Assembly: GCA_019638595.1 (NCBI GenBank)
Contig: JAHBTJ010000006.1
Coordinates: 268,134 to 332,133, forward strand
Length of the DNA stretch: 64,000 nt
Origin: Chitinophagaceae bacterium
Lineage (GTDB): Bacteria; Bacteroidota; Bacteroidia; Chitinophagales; Chitinophagaceae
Direction: 5' to 3'
This document shows, piece by piece, positions 37,810 to 46,206 of the stretch. Within the stretch, counting starts at the first letter, position 1. The number at the start of each line of letters is the position of its first letter. A program made the position numbers and the translations under genes. A model generated the notes under the pieces. It did no database searches. It saw nothing but the letters and a program-made list of their open reading frames with translations, and was not told the DNA's origin.

Positions 37810-38133
37810 AACTCTTTGTTTTTTTTGACGGTGATGAAATTTCAGGATGGTTGGTGTAGTCTTGCAGGTTGGGGATTTCTCAGGACAGGGTTTGATCTTA
37901 CAATTTTATTTCAAGCCGCACAGGCGGGCAATACATAATTTGTAGTATCCGCGGCTGATGTTATGCCTGAAACAAGCTGTACTATCACCTATCGGAGAAG
38001 CGTGCAAAAGGTTATCAAAAAAGATATTTTTTTCCCGGATATCCTGGTTCATTACCGCAATGGAGTAGGTATAATACGACTATACGCGGGGTATTGTAAA
38101 AATAAGACAGGAGTAACGGTATCCGGCAGCCGG
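37810..38133. other. Intergenic gap, no gene seen
   Basis: 324 bases between two minus-strand genes (arfB end and FHA-protease start). It should hold the promoter for the FHA gene, but no clean TAnnTTTG box was found on the minus strand. No small gene or RNA structure was recognised. Confidence 0.45.
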
Positions 38134-38538
38134 TCAGTCGAACCTGATCTTCTTTCTGCCTTCTTTGACCTGAGATTTCTGCTTCTTCTGATCCAGCCGT
38201 TTTTCCTTTGAAGCTTTAGTAGGTTTGCCGGCTATACGCGGCCGGGGCTTTACCAGGGTTTGCCGGATCAGCCCGTTCATTTTTTTTATAACAAGCTGTT
38301 TATTACCAAGCTGCGTTCTTTCGGCCTGCGATTTAACGAGGAGCCTGCCCTCCGCATTGATCTTATTGGCAAGCTTGCTTAGCAGCAGTTGCTTTTGCTC
38401 TTCATTCAACAGCAGGGAAGCCGCAATATCAAAATATCCCTCCACCATTGTTTCCACCTTGTTTACATTTTGCCCGCCCTTACCTCCGCTCCGGGCGGTT
38501 TTAAAGGTAATTTCCGGAGTTACATCTATTGTATTCAT
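38134..38538 (-). CDS. arfB: Alternative ribosome-rescue factor ArfB (YaeJ)
   Basis: 134 residues. The N-terminal part carries the release-factor GGQ motif in SGGKGGQNVNKVET (about residue 17), and the C-terminal 30 residues are a lysine/arginine-rich tail (KASKEKRLDQKKQKSQ, about 107) that in ArfB enters the mRNA channel. It lacks the stop-codon-reading domain of RF1/RF2, and its length fits the family. It hydrolyses peptidyl-tRNA on stalled ribosomes. It is monocistronic and divergent from dtd. Confidence 0.95.
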   Translation of the reverse strand: MNTIDVTPEITFKTARSGGKGGQNVNKVETMVEGYFDIAASLLLNEEQKQLLLSKLANKINAEGRLLVKSQAERTQLGNKQLVIKKMNGLIRQTLVKPRPRIAGKPTKASKEKRLDQKKQKSQVKEGRKKIRFD

Positions 38539-38609
38539 TGCTATAATCAGTTTCCCGCGTTAACAAAATCATCCAACCTGTTGAAATGAATTGGCATCCG
38601 CATTCATAA

Positions 38610-38637
38610 CAAAAGTATATTGCAAAAGCTAAACAAA
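38610..38637 (-). promoter_or_regulatory. Promoter of arfB
   Basis: On the minus strand TTTG (38634-38637) and TACTTTTG (38610-38617) are 16 bases apart, a good Bacteroidota promoter, 71 bases before the ATG at 38538. Confidence 0.5.
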
Positions 38638-38664
38638 TAAATACAATAATAAACAGCAACAACA

Positions 38665-39117
38665 ATGAAGGTTGTTTTACAAAGAGTAACGGAAGCATCG
38701 GTTAAGGTTGAAGAAAAAATTACAGGCGCTATTAAAAACGGGCTGCTTGTTTTACTGGGCATTGAAGACAGCGATAATGAAAACGACATTCAATGGCTGA
38801 GCAACAAAATTGTAGGATTAAGGATATTTAACGATGGAAACGGCGTAATGAACCTGTCTGTAAAAGACACGGGGGGCGATATATTACTGGTAAGCCAGTT
38901 TACATTGCACGCATCTACCAAAAAAGGCAATCGTCCTTCCTACATAAAAGCCAGTAAAGCTGAAACAGCCATTCCTTTATATGAAAAAATGATACGACAA
39001 TTGAGCAGCGACCTGGGGAAGGATATACATACAGGTATTTTCGGGGCAGATATGAAAGTATCGCTTTTAAATGACGGGCCGGTTACAATTATTATAGATA
39101 CTAAAAATAAAGAATAG
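38665..39117 (+). CDS. dtd: D-aminoacyl-tRNA deacylase
   Basis: 150 residues. DTD removes D-amino acids (and glycine from tRNA-Ala) from mischarged tRNA. The start MKVVLQRVTEASVKVE, the SQFTLHAS motif (about residue 78, family SQFTL) and the NDGPVTI motif (about 135, family N-x-GPVT) form the cross-subunit active site. Length of about 150 is usual. It is divergent from arfB and followed by a 100-bp gap and the moxR gene. Confidence 0.97.
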   Translation: MKVVLQRVTEASVKVEEKITGAIKNGLLVLLGIEDSDNENDIQWLSNKIVGLRIFNDGNGVMNLSVKDTGGDILLVSQFTLHASTKKGNRPSYIKASKAETAIPLYEKMIRQLSSDLGKDIHTGIFGADMKVSLLNDGPVTIIIDTKNKE

Positions 39118-39126
39118 CCGTTGCTG

Positions 39127-39134
39127 TATTTTTG
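39127..39134 (+). promoter_or_regulatory. Possible -7 box for the moxR-bat operon
   Basis: TATTTTTG matches TAnnTTTG, 86 bases before the ATG at 39221. It overlaps the start of GCAAAGGCTTTGC, a 13-base palindrome at 39136-39148 or so that could be an operator. Confidence 0.4.
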
Positions 39135-39220
39135 GCAAAGGCTTTGCAACTTCAGGCGTATTATTGCACTCCGGGTATTGATCGCCCTGATTATCATTTA
39201 AAAATCAGTTTTATACACGT

Positions 39221-40222
39221 ATGTTACAAACTGCAGAAGACATCCGCCAGCTAAATGAAAGAATACAAACAGCAGCCTCCTTCGTTGACCGCCTTGAAGC
39301 AGAGCTATCGAAGGTAATTGTAGGGCAGCAATACATGGTAAGCCGCTTACTGATTGGCTTGCTGAGCAATGGGCATGTATTGCTCGAAGGGGTTCCGGGG
39401 CTGGCCAAAACGCTGGCAATTAAATCGCTGGCACAGTCCGTAAATGCCAAATTCAGCCGTATACAGTTTACGCCCGACCTGTTACCCGCCGATGTTATAG
39501 GCACTATGATCTTTCATCAGCAAAAGCATGAGTTTGTAGTACGCAAAGGGCCTGTTTTCGCCAATTTTATACTGGCAGATGAAATAAACCGCGCCCCGGC
39601 CAAAGTACAAAGCGCCCTGCTGGAAGCTATGCAGGAACGCCAGATCACTATAGGCGAAACAACCTTTAAGCTGGATGAACCTTTCCTGGTGCTGGCAACA
39701 CAAAACCCTATTGACCAGGAAGGTACTTATCCCCTGCCTGAGGCGCAGGTAGACAGGTTTATGCTAAAAGTAATGATTGACTATCCACGCAGGGAAGAAG
39801 AGCTGCTGATCATCCGGCAAAACCTGCAGGCTGTAAAAATGCCCCAGGTAGCGCAGGTGGTAAGTACTTTGGAAATTTTGCAGGCGCGCGACCTGGTACG
39901 GCAAATTTACATGGATGAAAAAATAGAGAATTATATTCTCGATATTGTATTTGCCACCCGTAACCCCTCGCAGTTCAGGCTTGATAAACTAATACCGCTC
40001 ATAGCGTACGGGGGATCTCCGCGTGCTTCTATTAATCTTGCATTGGCAGCTAAAGCGCATGCCTTCTTACATAAAAGAGGATATGTAATACCCGAAGATG
40101 TAAGAAGCATTGCCAGGGATGTGATCCGCCACCGCATTGGACTCACCTACGAAGCGGAAGCGGAAAACATAAACGCGGAAAACGTAGTGGATGAAATACT
40201 GAAAGCGATTAACGTACCTTAA
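39221..40222 (+). CDS. MoxR family AAA+ ATPase
   Basis: 333 residues. Walker A is GVPGLAKTLAIKS (about residue 60, with the family GxPGxAKT form), Walker B is LADEINRAPAKVQSALLEAMQERQIT (its start about 118; only first part is diagnostic), and the sensor region LATQNPIDQEGTYPLPEAQ (about 156) is classic MoxR. MoxR ATPases act as chaperones for von Willebrand factor A partners. It heads a row of moxR, DUF58, BatD-like and BatA genes. Confidence 0.95.
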   Translation: MLQTAEDIRQLNERIQTAASFVDRLEAELSKVIVGQQYMVSRLLIGLLSNGHVLLEGVPGLAKTLAIKSLAQSVNAKFSRIQFTPDLLPADVIGTMIFHQQKHEFVVRKGPVFANFILADEINRAPAKVQSALLEAMQERQITIGETTFKLDEPFLVLATQNPIDQEGTYPLPEAQVDRFMLKVMIDYPRREEELLIIRQNLQAVKMPQVAQVVSTLEILQARDLVRQIYMDEKIENYILDIVFATRNPSQFRLDKLIPLIAYGGSPRASINLALAAKAHAFLHKRGYVIPEDVRSIARDVIRHRIGLTYEAEAENINAENVVDEILKAINVP

Positions 40223-40247
40223 TGAAACCAGAAGATGGATATTGGAT

Positions 40248-40319
40248 GTTTATAGTTTGTGGTCTATTGTTTATTGTTAATAACCCAAACTATAAACCCT
40301 AAGCTACAAACTATAAACC
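40248..40319. repeat. AT-rich repeat cluster between moxR and the DUF58 gene
   Basis: CAAACTATAAACC occurs twice directly (40286 and 40307) and its reverse complement GTTTATAGTTTGT once (40248-40260), forming a 13-bp inverted repeat around a 45-base loop. It occupies a junction that is normally only a few bases long in bat operons. Confidence 0.6.
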
Positions 40320-40333
40320 TTTTATACCAGGGA

Positions 40334-41257
40334 TTGAAAGCAAAAAAGAAAAATCCCGCTCAAAGCACAGATGATGCTTTAAGTGTGGCAGACATATTAA
40401 AAAAGGTAAAAGAGCTGGAAATAAGAAGTAAAAAGCTTACTACCAATCTTTTTAGCGGCGAGTATCACACGGCGTTCAAAGGAAAAGGTATGTCGTTCAA
40501 AGAGGTACGCGAATACAGCGCCGGAGATGATATACGTTTTATTGACTGGAATGTATCGGCTCGCATGGGAGCGCCTTTCAGCAAATTATTTGAAGAAGAA
40601 AGGGAACTGACCATGATGCTGCTGGTGGATGTGAGCGCCAGCTCTTTGTTCGGCACTGTGCAGCAGCGTAAAAAAGACCTTATTACCGAAATATGTGCGG
40701 TACTGGCTTTTTCGGCAGTAAACAATAACGATAAAGTAGGCGTTATTTTTTTCAGCGAAAAAATTGAACTCTTTATTCCTCCTAAAAAGGGAAAAGAGCA
40801 TGTGTTGTACATTGTACGGGAATTATTAACCGTACAACCTAAAAGAAAAGGAACAAACCTGAATGAAGCGGTAAGGTTTTTTAACAACGCCGTAAAGCAA
40901 AAAAGCATTGCATTTATATTGAGCGACTTTATGGTAGAAAATTACGACGATGCCCTGCGGGTAGCTGGTAACCGGCACGATGTAATTGGCATAAAGGTGT
41001 ACGACAAAATGGATATGGATTTACCCGAAATAGGTATGATGCAGATTGAAGACGCGGAAACAGGCAAAACACAATGGGTGGATACGAATGACAAAATGGT
41101 TCAATACAATTACCACCAGCAGTTTGTTGATAATGAAGAGGCTTGTAAGCTCTCTTTTCTGAAATCGGGAGCCGACCTGCTGTATATGCGCACTGATGAA
41201 GATTATGTAAAGGTCCTTCAGAAATTTTTTATTAAGCGAATGAAATCTGCAAGGTGA
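40334..41257 (+). CDS. DUF58 domain protein
   Basis: 307 residues from a TTG at 40334; no ATG is available in frame before the conserved core, and the upstream frame runs through an AT-rich repeat, so the start is uncertain. The core begins ADILKKVKELEIRSKKL, followed by the DUF58 signature GMSFKEVREYSAGDDIRFIDWN (its first part about residue 55). A von Willebrand A-like fold follows with LVDVSAS (about 99), a MIDAS-like DxSxS. Part of the MoxR-BatA set. Confidence 0.85.
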   Translation: MKAKKKNPAQSTDDALSVADILKKVKELEIRSKKLTTNLFSGEYHTAFKGKGMSFKEVREYSAGDDIRFIDWNVSARMGAPFSKLFEEERELTMMLLVDVSASSLFGTVQQRKKDLITEICAVLAFSAVNNNDKVGVIFFSEKIELFIPPKKGKEHVLYIVRELLTVQPKRKGTNLNEAVRFFNNAVKQKSIAFILSDFMVENYDDALRVAGNRHDVIGIKVYDKMDMDLPEIGMMQIEDAETGKTQWVDTNDKMVQYNYHQQFVDNEEACKLSFLKSGADLLYMRTDEDYVKVLQKFFIKRMKSAR

Positions 41258-41273
41258 TACTACCCACTTATCA

Positions 41274-42200
41274 ATGATCAGTAAAAAGCACATACCGTTT
41301 TTTTTATTATGGGTAGCCGTTTATTGCATACTGGGTAATGTTTCGCTTGCACAGGAAACGCAGGTTTCGGTAAATGCGGCAGTAGACCGAAGCCAGGTAT
41401 TGCTCGGCGAACAGTTTAAGCTGAGGCTGGAAATAAACGCCCCCTCTTCTCAACCTGTAACACAATGGTTTAACGTTCCCGATACTTTTAACCACCTGGA
41501 GGTTATTGAAAGAACCCCGGTAGATTCGTTTGCTGAAGGCGATGTAAAAAAATACATGCAGCAGTTCACTATTACCGGTTTCGATTCGGGTGCATGGAAC
41601 ATCCCCGCATTGCCGGCTGTAGTGGGTAATAAAACATACAGCACACAACCGGTAACCATTGCTATTGTACCCGTACCGCTGCAGGACAGTACCTATCATG
41701 ATATACACGAAATAATAAATGTGCCCGGAGAAAAAACACCCTGGTGGTATTGGGTGGCAGGCATACTTTCGTTGCTACTGATCGGCGTATTGATATGGCT
41801 ATGGTTAAAAACCAGGAGTAAACAACCTGTTCGGCCTGCTGCGAACAGCACAGAAAAGCTTTCCGCTTTACAGGAGGCCCTTGAGCAACTACGGCAATTA
41901 CAACAGGAAAATTTACCGGCAAAAGGCGAATGGAAACAATACTATTCCACTCTTAGCGGAATAGTAAAAGCATACAGCCGGAAAAGGTTTTCACTGCCCG
42001 CGCTGCAATATACAACAGATGAGCTGTTGGTTCAGTTGAATAACGGCGCATCTATGGATACGCTCAGCAAACTGGCGGAAAGCCTGCGGATGGGCGATGC
42101 CGTTAAGTTTGCCAAATACCAACCGGGCACGGAACAGGCGTTTAAAGACATTACAAATATTGAAACTGCTTTGAGGGAACTGGATCGCTTAAAACAATAA
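41274..42200 (+). CDS. BatD-like membrane protein
   Basis: 308 residues. A signal peptide (residues 1-26, ending LAQ) precedes a beta-rich exported domain (about 30-150), a single membrane helix near 160-180 (WVAGILSLLLIGVLIW) and a cytosolic helical tail of about 120 residues of the DUF4381 type (LSALQEALEQLRQ, YSTLSGIVKAYSRKRF). This is the usual layout of BatD-related or DUF4381 proteins next to MoxR, DUF58 and VWA genes. It starts 17 bases after DUF58 and ends 2 bases before the BatA gene. The exact role is unknown. Confidence 0.75.
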   Translation: MISKKHIPFFLLWVAVYCILGNVSLAQETQVSVNAAVDRSQVLLGEQFKLRLEINAPSSQPVTQWFNVPDTFNHLEVIERTPVDSFAEGDVKKYMQQFTITGFDSGAWNIPALPAVVGNKTYSTQPVTIAIVPVPLQDSTYHDIHEIINVPGEKTPWWYWVAGILSLLLIGVLIWLWLKTRSKQPVRPAANSTEKLSALQEALEQLRQLQQENLPAKGEWKQYYSTLSGIVKAYSRKRFSLPALQYTTDELLVQLNNGASMDTLSKLAESLRMGDAVKFAKYQPGTEQAFKDITNIETALRELDRLKQ

Positions 42201-42202
42201 AC

Positions 42203-43210
42203 TTGCTGAAAGAATATTTTGAACATATTGAATTTGCATACCCACGGGTTTTATTCCTGCTGCTCATTATTCCCGTATTGGCCGGCTGGTACATCAGCTA
42301 TGCCAACAAAATGAAGGCTACCATGCGGGTATCTTCTATCAAAAGTTTCCGCAATACCTATTCCTTCAAAAGCAAGCTCCGTCATATACCGTTTGTATGC
42401 AGGCTGCTGGCTATAGCCTGCGTTATTCTTGCGCTCGCCCGTCCCCAATCGCACAACGATGAAAAAAACATTGAAGGCGAAGGCATTGATATTGTACTAT
42501 GCCTGGACGTAAGCGGCAGCATGCTGGCACAAGATTTTAAGCCCAACCGGCTGGTTGCCGCCAAAAGAGTTGCGTTGGATTTTGTAAAAGAACGACCTGC
42601 AGACAGGATTGGCCTGGTAATTTTTGCCGGGGAGAGCTTTACGCAATGCCCGGTTACCAGCGACCACGCGGTGATAGAGAACCAGATCTCGCAGATTGAC
42701 GGCGGATTCCTGGTAGATGGCACCGCCATCGGGTCGGGGCTGGCAACCAGTGTGGACCGGCTAAAAAGCAGTGAGGCAAAAAGCAAGGTAGTTATTTTAC
42801 TTACAGACGGAGAAAACAACGGAGGTTTGATAGATCCCAAAACAGCGAAGGAAATAGCCAAATCGCTGGGCATAAAAGTATATACTATCGGCGTGGGATC
42901 CGAAGGATATGCAACCACACCCGTTTCCGGCCCGGGCGGGCAGGTTATTATGCAGCAGGAAAAAGTAAACATTGATGAAACGCTTTTAAAGGAGATCGCC
43001 GCTGAAACCGGGGGGCAATATTTTCGCGCAAAAGACAACCAGGCGCTGTCTGCCATATACCATGAAATAGATCAACTGGAAAAAACCAAACTGAACATTA
43101 CCGTCAACAGGCGTTTTACCGAGCGCTTTCACCCGCTGGCCCTGATAGCAGTGGGATTTATTTTTTTAGAGCTATTGCTGCAATTGACGTTGTTTAAACA
43201 GTTTCCTTAA
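42203..43210 (+). CDS. batA: VWA domain membrane protein BatA
   Basis: 335 residues with a TTG start at 42203 (MLKEYFEHIEF), 2 bases after the previous stop; no better ATG exists upstream of the conserved part. Two hydrophobic helices (about 12-30, 58-78) anchor it; a third lies at the C-terminus (about 308-325). The von Willebrand A domain has its metal site in CLDVSGSMLA (about 97), with TAIGS (about 175) and TDGENNGG (about 202). In Bacteroides fragilis the Bat genes support aerotolerance. Only batA and the BatD-like gene are here; batB, batC and batE do not follow. Confidence 0.9.
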   Translation: MLKEYFEHIEFAYPRVLFLLLIIPVLAGWYISYANKMKATMRVSSIKSFRNTYSFKSKLRHIPFVCRLLAIACVILALARPQSHNDEKNIEGEGIDIVLCLDVSGSMLAQDFKPNRLVAAKRVALDFVKERPADRIGLVIFAGESFTQCPVTSDHAVIENQISQIDGGFLVDGTAIGSGLATSVDRLKSSEAKSKVVILLTDGENNGGLIDPKTAKEIAKSLGIKVYTIGVGSEGYATTPVSGPGGQVIMQQEKVNIDETLLKEIAAETGGQYFRAKDNQALSAIYHEIDQLEKTKLNITVNRRFTERFHPLALIAVGFIFLELLLQLTLFKQFP

Positions 43211-43314
43211 ATAAAACAAATGCCTTCTTTCTTAACGGGCTAACAGCAGCAATTTTTAGATATGTTTTCACACGGAAGCGCTGTACAGCGTATCCCCGCC
43301 TCCTGAATTTTCCG

Positions 43315-43322
43315 TAGGTTTG
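43315..43322 (+). promoter_or_regulatory. -7 box ahead of the ABC exporter
   Basis: TAGGTTTG fits TAnnTTTG and ends 10 bases before the ATG at 43333, so the leader would be very short. Confidence 0.5.
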
Positions 43323-43332
43323 CCGTTGAATT

Positions 43333-45081
43333 ATGTCAGAACAAACTCCGGCTTTCAATTTCGGTTTGCTCAGAAGGGTATTCGGTTATGCTGCTCCGTA
43401 CAGGAATAAAATGATCATTTCTGTTGTGCTGGCTATTGCCCTGGCTATAATATCGCCCGTGCGCCCCTGGCTGATACAAATGACGGTAGATAAATACATT
43501 CGCGGAGGGTGGATAAATGCTGTTATTACTATTACCGTTATACAGATCGGGTTGCTGCTGGTAGAAACCGCCATGCGTTTTTACTTTTCATTTCTTACCG
43601 CCTGGCTGGGGCAAACCGTGGTAAAAGATCTGCGTACGGCTGTATATAAAAAAATTGTGCATCTCAATCTTTCGCAATTTGATAGAACGCCCATCGGTAC
43701 GCTTACAACACGTACCATCAACGATATTGAAGCCATCAATGATATTTTTTCGGAAGGGCTGATCCCCATCATAGCAGACCTGTTAGCCATCATAGCAATA
43801 TTGGGTGTAATGTTTGTTACCGACTGGAAGCTAACGCTTATCTGCATGACCATTTTGCCGGTGCTGCTGATCGTAACACGCTGGTTCAAAAACAGTGTAA
43901 ATATTTCATTTCAGCGGGTACGGAATGCCGTGGCCCAATTGAACGCTTTTGTGCAGGAGCACCTGACTGGTATGGCTATTGTGCAGGCATTTGCCGCCGA
44001 AGACAGGGAGTTCGTCAAATTTAAAAAAATAAACAGGGAGCATCGAAATGCCAACATAAAGGCAATTTTCGCATACTCTGTATTTTTTCCTTTTGTAGAA
44101 ATTATGCTGGCTGTAGCAATGGGGCTGATGATATGGTGGAGCGCGCAGGGCGCCGTACAGGGTGAAGCAACACTGGGAACCATGATAGCCTTCCTGCTCT
44201 ATCTTAACCTGCTGTTCAGACCGCTAAGGGTAATAGCCGACAAGTTCAACGTATTGCAGATGGGCGTAGTGGCCAGCGAAAGGATATTTAAAGTACTCGA
44301 CAACCCAGATTTTATTGTGAAAGAAGGAAACTATGCTCCCGCTGTTATTAAAGGAAAAGTTGATTTTAAAGATGTGTGGTTTGCTTATGTAAAAGATCAT
44401 TATGTATTAAAAGATATTTCATTTAGCATACGCCCGGGCGAAACCCTTGCTATTGTGGGGCATACAGGCAGCGGTAAAACATCCGTTATCAGCCTTATTA
44501 ACCGCTTGTATCATATCCAAAAAGGAAGCATTGAAATAGATGATGTAAACGTTGAGCAGTACAGGCTGGAAGCATTGCGCAGTAAAATCGGGATCGTACT
44601 GCAGGATGTATTTCTTTTTTCAGGCTCCATTATGGAGAATGTAACATTGCGGAATAACGCAATCAGCAGGGAATCGGTAATACACGCCGCCAGGCTGATT
44701 GGCATGCACGATTTTATTATGCAACTGCCCGGCAATTACGACTACAATGTAATGGAAAGAGGCAGTACATTATCACTCGGGCAAAGGCAGCTCTTATCTT
44801 TCATACGCGCTTTATTATACAACCCCGCTATTCTCATACTGGATGAAGCCACCTCTTCGGTAGATACCGAAAGCGAACAACTCATACAGCATGCCATTGA
44901 TACACTTATAGAGGGCAGGACTTCTATCATCATCGCCCACAGGCTTTCTACTATCCGCAAAGCCGATACGATTATGGTACTGGATAAGGGGGAGATAAAA
45001 GAAATGGGAACCCACAGTGAACTGCTGGAACAACAGGGCTTTTATTCAAAACTGTATGAAATGCAGTTCGCAAAGCCATAA
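43333..45081 (+). CDS. ABC transporter exporter, fused permease and ATPase (MsbA-like)
   Basis: 582 residues. Six membrane helices cover about 15-310. The nucleotide-binding domain has Walker A GHTGSGKT (about 376), Q-loop (VLQDVFLF, about 421), signature LSLGQRQ (about 480), Walker B LILDEATSS (about 500) and H-loop IIAHRLS (about 535). It is a half-size exporter acting as homodimer, or heterodimer with an unlinked partner. Lipid or drug export is likely; substrate cannot be told. It stands alone, with a short leader. Confidence 0.95.
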   Translation: MSEQTPAFNFGLLRRVFGYAAPYRNKMIISVVLAIALAIISPVRPWLIQMTVDKYIRGGWINAVITITVIQIGLLLVETAMRFYFSFLTAWLGQTVVKDLRTAVYKKIVHLNLSQFDRTPIGTLTTRTINDIEAINDIFSEGLIPIIADLLAIIAILGVMFVTDWKLTLICMTILPVLLIVTRWFKNSVNISFQRVRNAVAQLNAFVQEHLTGMAIVQAFAAEDREFVKFKKINREHRNANIKAIFAYSVFFPFVEIMLAVAMGLMIWWSAQGAVQGEATLGTMIAFLLYLNLLFRPLRVIADKFNVLQMGVVASERIFKVLDNPDFIVKEGNYAPAVIKGKVDFKDVWFAYVKDHYVLKDISFSIRPGETLAIVGHTGSGKTSVISLINRLYHIQKGSIEIDDVNVEQYRLEALRSKIGIVLQDVFLFSGSIMENVTLRNNAISRESVIHAARLIGMHDFIMQLPGNYDYNVMERGSTLSLGQRQLLSFIRALLYNPAILILDEATSSVDTESEQLIQHAIDTLIEGRTSIIIAHRLSTIRKADTIMVLDKGEIKEMGTHSELLEQQGFYSKLYEMQFAKP

Positions 45082-45089
45082 GAGGGTAA

Positions 45090-45115
45090 TTCCGAACCTT
45101 TTGAAAGGCCGGGAA
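45090..45115. repeat. Degenerate palindrome of the AACCTT family
   Basis: TTCCGAACCTT and AAAGGCCGGGAA form an imperfect 11-bp hairpin 9 bases after the ABC gene. The left arm is nearly the same as in the palindrome at 50754 (TTCCGAACCTT). Confidence 0.45.
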
Positions 45116-45203
45116 CACTGCTTACAATAGAAAGGAATAAAGTCTTAAAAATGGTTTACCTTTCATATGGTATTCTAATTTGTTCAATTTAAAATGTATT
45201 GTT

Positions 45204-45404
45204 ATGCCTATTGTAAAAGTTATTGAAGTAATTGCTTCTTCAGAAAAAGGAATTGATGATGCGATACAGCAAGCTGTTGCAGAAGCCTCAAAAACGATCA
45301 GGAATATTGATTCCGTTTATGTAAAAGATATAAAGGCTCATGTAAAGGATGGGAAGGTTGCTTCTTATGGATGTATTTGCAAAATCTCGTTCAGGATTGA
45401 CTAA
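45204..45404 (+). CDS. Dodecin family flavin-binding protein
   Basis: 66 residues from the ATG at 45204 (the track-like start at 45180 adds only eight non-conserved residues). The dodecin pattern is clear: VKVIEVIASSEKGIDDAI near the start, a DSVYVKDIKAHV strand, and CKISFRID at the end. Dodecins form dodecamers that bind flavins, often protecting or buffering them. Lone gene followed by a terminator-like hairpin. Confidence 0.9.
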   Translation: MPIVKVIEVIASSEKGIDDAIQQAVAEASKTIRNIDSVYVKDIKAHVKDGKVASYGCICKISFRID

Positions 45405-45410
45405 AATGGG

Positions 45411-45437
45411 AAGGCGCCCCTTTCGAGACGCCTTTCA
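45411..45437 (+). terminator. Weak terminator after dodecin
   Basis: AAGGCG and CGCCTT form a 6-bp stem with a 12-base loop, 7 bases after the stop codon, with only a short T stretch after it. Confidence 0.45.
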
Positions 45438-45505
45438 ACCAGTGATATTTTTATAAGAATACTTAAGCTGATTTGTTATAGAACAGGCACCCCTGTTATC
45501 ATATA

Positions 45506-45991
45506 TTAATTCAACTTGTTTTGAGTACCTGTAGGACGTGTAGAAGCAAGCGTTTTCTTATCAGAAACATCTTCCGATTTGTTTACCAGGTCTTTATAAG
45601 CAATGGTTACCTTGCTTTCTTCGTTTGTATAGCTTACTTCGTCCAGCACACCGTCAATAAACCAGAACGCTACTTTTACTTTGCTGCCGTTCTTATCATC
45701 TTTACCAGTCATGGTAAAGCTGTTTTTGCTTTCAAGAGCGTTTAAATCAGCATTGCTTAAATTTACCCTGGTAGCGGAAAAGGCGGTACCATCGGTAGTT
45801 ACAAAGTATACGGCATTGTCCTGGATACGGATCTTAGATACCGTATTTACTTCAGAATCAATAAAATAAGCCTTATTAACCGTATCAAATTTCACCTGCT
45901 GGTGCTGTTGCGAAATAAAGCTGTAATTGTTCTGAGCTTTTAAAGCTGTTGCCGAAACGATGATTGCGATCAGTGTAAGTATTCTTTTCAT
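45506..45991 (-). CDS. Exported protein of unknown function
   Basis: 161 residues from the ATG at 45991, which opens a signal peptide (MKRILTLIAIIVSATALKA, cut near AQ). The frame remains open upstream to 46123 but with no signal character. The mature part is polar and beta-rich, with a serine/threonine/lysine-rich tail (VSDKKTLASTRPTGT). No motif was recognised. It stands alone between convergent and divergent neighbours. Export to periplasm or surface is the only firm inference. Confidence 0.65.
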   Translation of the reverse strand: MKRILTLIAIIVSATALKAQNNYSFISQQHQQVKFDTVNKAYFIDSEVNTVSKIRIQDNAVYFVTTDGTAFSATRVNLSNADLNALESKNSFTMTGKDDKNGSKVKVAFWFIDGVLDEVSYTNEESKVTIAYKDLVNKSEDVSDKKTLASTRPTGTQNKLN

Positions 45992-46206
45992 AAAATGTTT
46001 TTGTGTATATAAAACGGAGTATCCTCTTAAATATGATAAGGGTATACACTCATTTCGCTTAACAGGAACAATTGTACGATGAACGCTGCCGATCGAAGAA
46101 AAAACAAGGCCAGCCCCTTTCATCCATTGCTTAAAACAAATAAACCATTAGAAATATGGTAACTTAGAAGTGAAAAATCTCTATTACCTGCTTAAAAACA
46201 CATAAT

